Shown in pieces: positions 1-5,511 of a stretch of 18,503 nucleotides of DNA. Under the pieces are notes generated by a model. That model saw nothing but the letters and a program-made list of their open reading frames with translations, ran no database searches and was not told the origin of the DNA. A program made the position numbers and the translations under genes. Source of the stretch: PALSA-612 sp046729255 (GTDB lineage: Bacteria; Actinomycetota; Thermoleophilia; Gaiellales; Gaiellaceae); NCBI GenBank assembly GCA_046729255.1, contig JBKPGF010000017.1:1-18503 (forward strand), read 5' to 3'. The number at the start of each line of letters is the position of its first letter. Positions within the stretch are counted from its first letter, which is position 1.

Positions 1-40
1 CTGGGCTCTCGCCGGGCCAAGCCCGGCTCCGCCCGCAACG
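1..40 (-). repeat. REP-like palindromic repeat, copy 1
   Basis: A perfect 7-bp inverted repeat (GCCGGGC at 11-17, CAA loop, GCCCGGC at 21-27) lies inside a 40-bp stretch. Its reverse complement matches 2745-2786 at roughly 34 of 40 positions, including the same GCCGGGC/GCCCGGC stem with a different 3-nt loop. Two copies on opposite strands, both outside genes, suggest a dispersed REP-like element. The rest of the stretch up to the tatA stop (41-128) shows no gene and no further structure that I can support. The element may extend beyond the window edge. Confidence 0.6.
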
Positions 41-128
41 GGGAGTGGTGTTGCCGGCCTAACGAGCGACGCCTTCATCTGCAGCTGGCCCGGCCTCTCT
101 TCTCAGGACGGAACTCGAGCGACAGGAG

Positions 129-380
129 TTAGCTATCGCTCTGCTTGGAGCCGGCGGCGACGGGCTGCTCGTCCTCTTCCTCGACAGCGCTCGCCTTCAG
201 CTCGACCGGCTTGTCGCCGCTGTCGAGCTCCTGCTGCTCGTCCTTGCCGGTGACCGAGTTCTTGAACTCCCGCATCCCTTTGCCGACCGAGCGGCCGATC
301 TCGGGAAGCCGTCGGGAGCCGAATACGAGAAGCAATACGACGACGAGGAGGATGAGCTCCCAGGGTCCCACGTTCGGCAT
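129..380 (-). CDS. tatA: Sec-independent protein translocase subunit TatA/TatE
   Basis: This 83-residue protein has the TatA layout. A short N-terminal membrane helix (about residues 7-20, ELILLVVVLLLVF) is followed by the FGSRRLPEIG hinge, an amphipathic helix (GRSVGKGMREFKNSV), and an acidic, probably disordered tail from about residue 46. TatA oligomers form the conducting element with TatBC for export of folded proteins, including cofactor-loaded Fe-S proteins. It is transcribed divergently from sufC across 145 bp. No tatC or tatB is visible here, so it is an isolated tatA, which is common in actinobacteria. The start is ATG with no Shine-Dalgarno; a TACGCT hexamer 6 nt upstream suggests a leaderless transcript. 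TatB is a less likely alternative because the protein is short. Confidence 0.93.
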   Translation of the reverse strand: MPNVGPWELILLVVVLLLVFGSRRLPEIGRSVGKGMREFKNSVTGKDEQQELDSGDKPVELKASAVEEEDEQPVAAGSKQSDS

Positions 381-386
381 GTGGCT

Positions 387-392
387 AGCGTA
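387..392 (-). promoter_or_regulatory. Putative -10 box of leaderless tatA promoter
   Basis: On the minus strand TACGCT lies exactly 6 nt before the tatA ATG, which places the expected transcription start on or next to the start codon. No Shine-Dalgarno is present. No clear -35 hexamer was found. The same spacing recurs at five other genes in the window, which is the main support. Confidence 0.4.
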
Positions 393-464
393 GCACCGAG
401 TATGGAACGCGAAGCGTCATCTGAACCGCGTTCTGGGCCCGGGAGCCAGCGGGGGCTACTGCGC

Positions 465-470
465 TAGAAT
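465..470 (+). promoter_or_regulatory. Possible -10 box for the suf operon
   Basis: TAGAAT, in the context GCGCTAGAATTGG, is the only A/T-rich hexamer close upstream of sufC. It would give a leader of about 50 nt ending in the AAGGAG ribosome binding site at 505-510. No convincing -35 hexamer and no recognisable SufR or Rrf2 operator was seen in 381-525. Confidence 0.3.
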
Positions 471-525
471 TGGTCACAAGCGAGGTTGGATTTCGCGTGC
501 TTCCAAGGAGAAAGGACTCACGAGC

Positions 526-1305
526 TTGGCGCTGCTGGAACTGAAGGGCCTCCACGTCTGTCTGGAGGACGGAACAGAGATCGTCAAGGGCGTCGACCTC
601 GCGGTGAGCCCGGACGAGGTGCACGCCGTCATGGGCCCGAACGGCTCGGGCAAGTCAACGCTTGCCTACGCGCTGATGGGTCACCCGGCATACGCAATCA
701 CCGAGGGCCAGATCTTCTTCGACGGGGAGGACCTCACCGAGGCGGGCGCCGACGAGCGCGCGCAGCGCGGGCTGTTCCTGGCCTTCCAGTACCCGCACGC
801 CGTGCCTGGTGTCACGGTGACGAACTTCCTGCGGAGCGCGATCAACGCGATCCGCAAGGCGCGCGCGGGCGGTGAGGACGACCCGATTCCGATCCCCGAG
901 TTCCGCGACGAGCTCCTCGCAGCGATGGACGGGCTGAAGGTGTCGCGCGAGCTCGCGTCCCGCTACATCAACGACGGCTTCTCGGGCGGTGAGAAGAAGC
1001 GCGTCGAGATCCTGCAGATGGCAATGCTCAAGCCGCGCATCGCGGTGCTCGACGAGACCGACTCGGGACTCGACATCGACGCGCTGCGGGTGGTCGCGGA
1101 AGGTGTCCAGTCGCTCGTGTCGCCCGACATGGGTGCGCTGCTCATCACGCACTACCAGCGCATCCTCAACTACATCGAGCCGGATTACGTGCACGTCTTC
1201 GTCGATGGACGTATCGTTGAGGAAGGCGGGCCGGAGCTCGCGCACAAGCTCGAGGCCGAAGGCTACGAGGCGTTCGCGCCTCAGACGGTAGGAGGCGAGT
1301 CGTAA
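526..1305 (+). CDS. sufC: Fe-S cluster assembly ATPase SufC
   Basis: SufC is the soluble ABC-type ATPase of the SufBCD scaffold; ATP hydrolysis drives the conformational change that allows Fe-S cluster building on SufB/SufD. At 259 residues it has the family length. Visible motifs are Walker A GPNGSGKST (37-45), Q-loop Gln88, signature FSGGEKKR (152-159), Walker B IAVLDE (172-177) followed by the SufC-typical TDSGLD, and H-loop His209. The TTG start is chosen because AAGGAG at 505-510 lies 15 nt upstream and the protein begins with the usual strand MALLELKGLHV. It overlaps sufB by one base (TAATG), implying translational coupling. It is the first gene of the unit; no sufR precedes it. Confidence 0.97.
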   Translation: MALLELKGLHVCLEDGTEIVKGVDLAVSPDEVHAVMGPNGSGKSTLAYALMGHPAYAITEGQIFFDGEDLTEAGADERAQRGLFLAFQYPHAVPGVTVTNFLRSAINAIRKARAGGEDDPIPIPEFRDELLAAMDGLKVSRELASRYINDGFSGGEKKRVEILQMAMLKPRIAVLDETDSGLDIDALRVVAEGVQSLVSPDMGALLITHYQRILNYIEPDYVHVFVDGRIVEEGGPELAHKLEAEGYEAFAPQTVGGES

Positions 1306-2723
1306 TGGCGCAGACCGAGACCGAGGTCGTCAAGGGAATCGGCTCCGACTACCAGGTCAAGTACGGCTTCCATGTCCCCGAGGACTACTTCTTCAAGTCG
1401 GGTCGCGGGCTCTCGCACGAGCTGATCGACGCGATCTCGAGCCACAAGGACGAGCCCGATTGGATGCGGAAGTTCCGCCACAAGTCGCTCGAGTACTTCA
1501 ACGCACGGCCGCTGCCGACGTGGGGCGGGGACGTCTCGACGATCGACTTCGAGAACATCTACTACTACATCAGGCCCACCGAGAAGCAGGCCTCCTCCTG
1601 GGAGGACCTGCCGGCCGACATCAAGGACACGTGGGACAAGCTCGGTATCCCCGAGGCCGAGAAGAAGTACCTCGCCGGCGTGGGGGCGCAGTACGAGTCC
1701 GAGGTCGTCTACCACAAGCTCAAGGAGGACCTCGAGAACCAGGGCGTCCTCTTCCTCGACATGGACTCGGGCCTGCGCGAGCACGAGGACCTCGTCAAGG
1801 AGTACTTCGGGAAGATCATCCCGCAGAACGACAACAAGTTCGCGGCGCTCAACTCGGCCGTCTGGTCGGGCGGGTCGTTCATCTACGTGCCGCCGGGCGT
1901 CTCCATCGAGATGCCGCTCCAGGCGTACTTCCGTATCAACGCGGAGAACATGGGCCAGTTCGAGCGCACGCTCATCATCGTCGACGAGGGCGCGTACGTG
2001 CACTACGTCGAGGGCTGCACGGCGCCGATCTATTCGACGGACTCGCTGCACTCGGCGGTCGTGGAGATCATCGTCAAGAAGGGCGGCCGCTGCCGCTACA
2101 CGACGATCCAGAACTGGTCGACGAACGTCTACAACCTCGTCACGAAGCGCGCCGTCGCCTACGAGGACGCGACGATGGAGTGGGTCGACGGGAACCTTGG
2201 CTCGAAGCTGACGATGAAGTACCCCTCCATCTGGCTGCTCGGCGAGGGCGCCCATGGCGAGGTGCTGTCGATCGCGTTCGCCGGCAAGGGCCAGCACCAG
2301 GACGCGGGCGGCAAGGCGGTCCACGCGGCGCCCCACACGTCGTCGGTGATCACGTCGAAGTCGATCTCGAAGGACGGTGGGCGCGCGGGCTACCGCGGGC
2401 TGCTCGAGGTCGCCGAGAAGGCACGCGGCTCGCGGTCGAAGGTCGTCTGCGATGCGCTGCTCCTCGACGAGGACTCGCGCTCGGACACGTACCCGTACAT
2501 TCGCATCGACGAGTCCGACGTCGACATCGGCCACGAGGCGACGGTCTCGAAGATCGGCGAGGAGCAGCTCTTCTACCTCATGAGCCGCGGGCTCTCCGAG
2601 GCGGAGGCCAGCGCGATGATCGTCTCCGGCTTCGTCGAGCCGATCACGAAGGAGCTGCCGCTCGAATACGCGGTCGAGATGAACCGCCTCATCCAGCTGC
2701 AGATGGAAGGGTCGGTTGGCTAG
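1305..2723 (+). CDS. sufB: Fe-S cluster assembly scaffold protein SufB
   Basis: SufB, the scaffold subunit that receives sulfur and builds nascent clusters with SufC and SufD, is full length at 472 residues. The beta-helix core is followed by the conserved block with Cys382 (VVCDALLLDEDS) and His410-Glu411 (GHEATVSKIGEEQLFYLMSRG). The 29-residue Cys-to-Glu spacing equals that between E. coli Cys405 and Glu434, both needed for cluster formation. Other cysteines are Cys238 and Cys263. The ATG overlaps the sufC stop (TAATG). The C-terminus reads LIQLQMEGSVG, and its last 36 bp are repeated at 2854-2889, just before the next gene, so the original 3' junction has been disturbed by an insertion. 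Confidence 0.97.
   Translation: MAQTETEVVKGIGSDYQVKYGFHVPEDYFFKSGRGLSHELIDAISSHKDEPDWMRKFRHKSLEYFNARPLPTWGGDVSTIDFENIYYYIRPTEKQASSWEDLPADIKDTWDKLGIPEAEKKYLAGVGAQYESEVVYHKLKEDLENQGVLFLDMDSGLREHEDLVKEYFGKIIPQNDNKFAALNSAVWSGGSFIYVPPGVSIEMPLQAYFRINAENMGQFERTLIIVDEGAYVHYVEGCTAPIYSTDSLHSAVVEIIVKKGGRCRYTTIQNWSTNVYNLVTKRAVAYEDATMEWVDGNLGSKLTMKYPSIWLLGEGAHGEVLSIAFAGKGQHQDAGGKAVHAAPHTSSVITSKSISKDGGRAGYRGLLEVAEKARGSRSKVVCDALLLDEDSRSDTYPYIRIDESDVDIGHEATVSKIGEEQLFYLMSRGLSEAEASAMIVSGFVEPITKELPLEYAVEMNRLIQLQMEGSVG
2688..2723 (+). repeat. Direct repeat copy 1: sufB 3' terminus
   Basis: These 36 bp encode the last 11 residues of SufB plus the stop. A second copy at 2854-2889 matches at 32 of 36 positions. 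The two copies bracket about 130 bp of non-coding DNA that contains a REP-like repeat and a perfect hairpin. Confidence 0.8.
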
Positions 2724-2744
2724 CCCGGTCGCTAAGCCACTCTA

Positions 2745-2786
2745 CGGTTGCAGGCGCAGCCGGGCGTTGCCCGGCGGGAGCCCAAG
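2745..2786 (+). repeat. REP-like palindromic repeat, copy 2
   Basis: GCCGGGC (2759-2765), a GTT loop and GCCCGGC (2769-2775) form a perfect 7-bp stem. The surrounding 42 bp match the reverse complement of positions 1-40 at about 34 positions. It lies inside the DNA inserted between sufB and the first VOC gene. Confidence 0.6.
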
Positions 2787-2823
2787 CGCCGCTCACCTTT
2801 GCGCTCACGTAAAGAAGGGGGCC

Positions 2824-2850
2824 CACGGGGGAAACATGGTTTCCCCCGTG
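2824..2850 (+). other. Perfect 12-bp hairpin between sufB and the VOC array
   Basis: CACGGGGGAAAC (2824-2835), an ATG loop and GTTTCCCCCGTG (2839-2850) form a perfect 12-bp stem with a 3-nt loop. No U-run follows, so it is not a classic intrinsic terminator. It could cause partial termination, stabilise mRNA 3' ends or be a processing site, and so set a sufCB versus VOC/sufD expression ratio. It belongs to the 2724-2853 insertion. Confidence 0.6.
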
Positions 2851-2853
2851 CTA

Positions 2854-2889
2854 CTCATCCAGTTGCAGATGGAAGGCTCGGTTGGGTAA
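2854..2889 (+). repeat. Direct repeat copy 2: duplicated sufB 3' terminus and RBS
   Basis: This is a 32/36 match to 2688-2723 that again spells LIQLQMEGSVG and a stop in the corresponding frame, but no SufB reading frame leads into it. Its GGAAGG (2871-2876) provides the ribosome binding site, and its last 8 bp overlap the TTG start of the first VOC gene. It may therefore be the ancestral sufB-VOC junction, with the copy at 2688 produced by the insertion event. Confidence 0.75.
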
Positions 2890-3280
2890 CGGCATCGACG
2901 CGCAACGCGTCGACTTCGTTGCCGTGCCGACCCAGGATCGCGAGCGTGCCGAAAAGTTCTACGCCGAGACGCTCGGCTTGCGGAAGAACCCACTCTCGAC
3001 GGACACGTGGGTCGAGTTCGAGACCGGCAACCTCACGCTCGCGCTCGTAGAGCCAGAGAAGCACGGCATGACGTTTTCGCCATTGCCGTTCGGCGCGATC
3101 GCCATCCGCGTGCCTGACGTCGCAGAAGCGCGCCGCAAGCTCGAGGAGGCGGGCGTGGAGTTCACGGGCGAGATCTGGGACTCCAGCGTCTGCCACGGTG
3201 CGGCGTTCGCCGATCCGGACGGAAACGGCTTGCTCCTGCACCACCGCTATGCGCCGTACCGCGACGGGACGACGCCGTGA
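2882..3280 (+). CDS. VOC (glyoxalase-fold) protein, array member 1
   Basis: This 132-residue single-domain protein of the vicinal oxygen chelate superfamily has two beta-alpha-beta-beta-beta modules. Module 1 is RVDFVAVPTQDRERAEKFY and module 2 is AIAIRVPDVAEARRKLEEAG, ending in DPDGNGLLLHHRYAPY. Phe12 stands where metal-dependent family members carry the first His ligand, and the positions of the other usual ligands (after the second-module start and at DPDGxxxE) hold Ala and Leu. Cys104-His105 sit in the shared motif SSVCHGAAF. The TTG start is chosen because GGAAGG lies 5 nt upstream and the siblings start at the same distance from RVD. Its TGA overlaps the next GTG by 3 bases. The substrate is unknown. 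Catalysis by a standard glyoxalase mechanism looks unlikely; a binding role is possible. Confidence 0.88.
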   Translation: MGNGIDAQRVDFVAVPTQDRERAEKFYAETLGLRKNPLSTDTWVEFETGNLTLALVEPEKHGMTFSPLPFGAIAIRVPDVAEARRKLEEAGVEFTGEIWDSSVCHGAAFADPDGNGLLLHHRYAPYRDGTTP

Positions 3281-3666
3281 TCGGCGTCGAGCGCGTCGAC
3301 TACGTCCGCGTGCCGGTCACCGACATCGAGCGGGCGAAGCACTTCTACGGCGAGCTCCTCGGCCTGGAGCTGAATCCCAACTCGCCTTCCGACGACTGGC
3401 TCGAGTACGAAGCGGGCAACGTCACGCTCGCGGTCATGACGCCCCACACGCACGACTACGAGTTCACTGCGCTGCCGCCGTCGACGATCGCGCTTCGCGT
3501 TCGCGACGTCGCCCTTGCGAAGGCGGAGCTCGAGGAGGCGGGCGTGCAGGTGAACGAGATGTGGGATTCGGGCATGTGTCGTGGCGCAGGGATCAGCGAC
3601 CCCGACGGCAACCGCATCCTCCTGCACCGCCGCTACGCGCCGTACCCCGACGGCACGACCCCGTAG
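3277..3666 (+). CDS. VOC (glyoxalase-fold) protein, array member 2
   Basis: This 129-residue paralogue of its neighbours begins MIGVERVDYVRVPVTD and ends HRRYAPYPDGTTP, nearly the same tail as member 1. The first ligand position is Tyr9. The second-module start reads STIALRVRDV, with Thr where His is usual. The conserved Cys101 is present (DSGMCRGAG), but the following His is Arg. The GTG start overlaps the previous stop as GTGA, and the stop TAG is followed at once by the ATG of member 3. The function is unassigned. The VOC fold is secure from the motif pattern; enzymatic activity is not. Confidence 0.88.
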   Translation: MIGVERVDYVRVPVTDIERAKHFYGELLGLELNPNSPSDDWLEYEAGNVTLAVMTPHTHDYEFTALPPSTIALRVRDVALAKAELEEAGVQVNEMWDSGMCRGAGISDPDGNRILLHRRYAPYPDGTTP

Positions 3667-4044
3667 ATGGAGATCGAGAGGGTCGACACGGTCGGCATCC
3701 CGTCGCGGGACGGCAAGCGGTCCCGGCAGTTCTACGTCGAGACGCTCGGCCTCCGGCCCGACGAGCGCTCGTGGAACGAGTTCTGGATCGGCGAGACGTG
3801 CTTTGCGATCTGGTATCCCGAGCAGTTCGGGGCGGAGTTCGAGCCCCAGAAGAACAGTCTCGTCCTGCTCCGCGTCGAGGACGTCGCCGCCGCACGCGCG
3901 GAGCTGGAGGCCAAAGGCGTGGAGTTCGTAGGGGAGACATTCGACACCGGCGTCTGCCACATGGCGACCTTCGTCGACCCCGACGGCAACCAGCTCACCC
4001 TCCATCGCCGCTACGCGCCGTACTCGGACGGATCGGCGCCGTAA
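3667..4044 (+). CDS. VOC (glyoxalase-fold) protein, array member 3
   Basis: This 125-residue protein begins MEIERVDTVGIPSRDGKRSRQFY and ends HRRYAPYSDGSAP. Thr8 occupies the first metal-ligand position. It carries the DTGVCHMATF motif with Cys97 and His98, and DPDGNQLTLH. The first module is slightly different from its neighbours (WIGETCFAIWYPEQFG), with an extra Cys45, so it is one of the more diverged copies. The ATG directly abuts the previous TAG, and the stop overlaps the next start as TAATG. No individual function can be assigned. Confidence 0.88.
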   Translation: MEIERVDTVGIPSRDGKRSRQFYVETLGLRPDERSWNEFWIGETCFAIWYPEQFGAEFEPQKNSLVLLRVEDVAAARAELEAKGVEFVGETFDTGVCHMATFVDPDGNQLTLHRRYAPYSDGSAP

Positions 4045-4403
4045 TGGACGTCGAGCGGGTCGACTTCGTGTCGGTGCTGACACAGGACATCCCGAGGGCC
4101 AAGGAGTTCTACGCAGACGTGCTCGGGCTCGAGATCGAGAGCGAAGGCGAGAACGACATGGAGTTCCGCCTGGGCCAGGTGACGCTCGACGTCTTCAACC
4201 CGGCCAGCATCGGGCAGCCGTTCGCTCCCTCCCCCGCGGGCATGGCCATCCGCGTGCCCGACGTGGATGCGGCGCGCGCCGAGCTGGAGGCGAAGGGCGT
4301 CGTCTTCGATGGCGAGACGATCGTGACGAGCGTGTGCAAGCAGGCCTGGTTCAAGGACCCGGACGGGAACGCCCTCATGCTCCACCGGAGGTTCGACGCG
4401 TGA
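4044..4403 (+). CDS. VOC (glyoxalase-fold) protein, array member 4
   Basis: This is a 119-residue VOC protein, MDVERVDFVSVLTQD to LMLHRRFDA. The reading frame stays open far upstream, but the ATG overlapping the previous TAA (TAATG) is chosen because the protein then starts at the same point as its siblings. Cys98 is kept but its context is changed (TSVCKQAWF, Lys replacing His). The YAPY tail is lost, so this is the most divergent C-terminus in the array. Phe8 sits at the first ligand position. Its stop overlaps the next GTG (GTGA). Confidence 0.87.
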   Translation: MDVERVDFVSVLTQDIPRAKEFYADVLGLEIESEGENDMEFRLGQVTLDVFNPASIGQPFAPSPAGMAIRVPDVDAARAELEAKGVVFDGETIVTSVCKQAWFKDPDGNALMLHRRFDA

Positions 4404-5146
4404 TCGATGTGCGGCGTGTCGACTTCATCGCGGTGCCCGTTCAGGATCTCGGCCGCGCCGATGCGTTCTACGGCGAGACGCTCGGCCTTGCCCGGAACCC
4501 AAAGACGTCCGGGGAGCGCTGGGTCGAGTACGAGACCGGCAACCTCACGATCGCGCTGTCGACGTTCGGAGGCTGCATCGCGTTCGGCGTCGACGACGTG
4601 GAGGCCGCGAGGACGCCGCTCGAGGCCGCGGGTGTAGCGCTCGAGCGTAACTCGTTCGACTCGGGCGTCTGCCACGGCGCCGACTTCAAGGATCCCGCAG
4701 GCAACCCGCTCCTGCTTCACCACCGGTACGAGCCGCTCGAGCAGTGGGAGCCTCCGGCAGGCGACTACGAGCGCACCGACTTCATCGGCGTTCCGGTGAC
4801 AGACCGCGCGGCCGGCGCCGAGTTCTACGCCGAGACGCTAGGCCTTCGCCGCAACACGCTCGCGAGCGACGAGTGGCCCGAGTTCGAGCCGGGGAACGTA
4901 ACCATCCTTCTGAACACCCCCGAGCAGACGGGCGACTCGTTCAGGCCCGGCAACTACTCGATCACGCTTCGGGTGGCGGACGTCGGCGCAGCGATGGATC
5001 GCCTACGCGCCGCCGGTGTCGAGTTCCGGTTCCCCGAGGTCTACGACTCCGGCGTCTGCCACATGGCGTTCTTCACGGACCCGGACGGCAACTCGCTGAT
5101 TCTCCACCACCGCTACGCGCCGTACGCCGACGGCACGATGCCCTGA
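4400..5146 (+). CDS. Two-domain VOC (glyoxalase-fold) protein, array member 5
   Basis: This 248-residue protein is two VOC domains joined in frame: domain A at about residues 1-112 and domain B at about 122-248, linked by an acidic-proline stretch (EPLEQWEPPAGDYE). Each has the full motif set: RVDFIAVPVQD and RTDFIGVPVTD at the starts, DSGVCHGADF (Cys91) and DSGVCHMAFF (Cys220), then DPAGN and DPDGN with LLLHHRYEP and LILHHRYAPY. Domain A lacks part of the loop between modules, so it is shorter. The GTG start at the previous stop (GTGA) is preferred over upstream in-frame starts because it matches the sibling N-termini. It probably arose when a stop between two tandem genes was lost. The stop overlaps the next ATG (TGATG). 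Confidence 0.88.
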   Translation: MIDVRRVDFIAVPVQDLGRADAFYGETLGLARNPKTSGERWVEYETGNLTIALSTFGGCIAFGVDDVEAARTPLEAAGVALERNSFDSGVCHGADFKDPAGNPLLLHHRYEPLEQWEPPAGDYERTDFIGVPVTDRAAGAEFYAETLGLRRNTLASDEWPEFEPGNVTILLNTPEQTGDSFRPGNYSITLRVADVGAAMDRLRAAGVEFRFPEVYDSGVCHMAFFTDPDGNSLILHHRYAPYADGTMP

Positions 5147-5511
5147 TGCACGTGGAGCAGGTGGACTTCGTGTCGGTGCCGACCCGCGATGTCGCACGTG
5201 CGGTGGCCTGGTACCGCGACGTGCTCGGCCTCCCCGAGAGCGAGTTCTCCGAGGGCGAGGTGGAGACGCCGAACGTCACGCTGAGCTTTTGGAATCCCGA
5301 GGCCGACGGCGAGGAGTTCGTGGCCAACGAGTCCGGGGTCGCTCTCCGCGTCGCAGATGTGCACGCAGCAGTGGACGAGGTTCGTGGCGCCGGCGGAGAC
5401 GTGATCGGGGTCGAGGACTCCGGTGTCTGTCACATGGGCTTCGTCAAGGATCTCGACGGCAACGTGCTGATCTTCCATCGTCGGTACGCGCCGAGGGTGC
5501 CGCGTGGATAG
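5146..5511 (+). CDS. VOC (glyoxalase-fold) protein, array member 6
   Basis: This 121-residue VOC protein runs from MHVEQVDFVSVPTRD to HRRYAPRVPRG. Phe8 is at the first ligand position. The invariant Cys95-His96 lies in DSGVCHMGF, and the final loop is DLDGN instead of DPDGN. The first module is short and acidic (SEFSEGEVETPN). The ATG overlaps the previous TGA. Its end overlaps sufD by 8 bp, so translation of sufD is probably coupled to it. This physically ties the VOC array to the SUF pathway. No substrate can be predicted from the sequence. Confidence 0.88.
   Translation: MHVEQVDFVSVPTRDVARAVAWYRDVLGLPESEFSEGEVETPNVTLSFWNPEADGEEFVANESGVALRVADVHAAVDEVRGAGGDVIGVEDSGVCHMGFVKDLDGNVLIFHRRYAPRVPRG

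Noticed and set aside
381..525. SufR or Rrf2-type operator upstream of sufC
   Set aside because: No inverted repeat of the expected kind was visible in the 145-bp gap, and no regulator gene lies next to it.
1281..2534. Long minus-strand open frame (417 codons) opposite sufB
   Set aside because: It is fully antisense to a secure sufB, is extremely rich in Arg, Val, Leu and Asp, and shows no domain. It is the usual mirror frame in GC-rich coding DNA.
2824..2850. Classic rho-independent terminator after sufB
   Set aside because: The stem is strong but no U-run follows, and the downstream genes complete the same pathway.
4334..4399. Upstream start extending the two-domain VOC protein
   Set aside because: The extra N-terminus would be out-of-frame translation of the preceding VOC gene. 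The GTG at 4400 overlaps the stop in the same way as the siblings.
3198..4403. A single 401-residue protein spanning VOC members 1 to 4
   Set aside because: Only the last 119 residues are VOC-like. The upstream part is Arg-rich out-of-frame translation of members 2 and 3. The TAATG start at 4044 fits the array.
2882..5511. Periodic similarity taken as a CRISPR or tandem DNA repeat
   Set aside because: The periodicity (about 370 bp) comes from paralogous coding genes with diverged sequence, not from short identical repeats with spacers.
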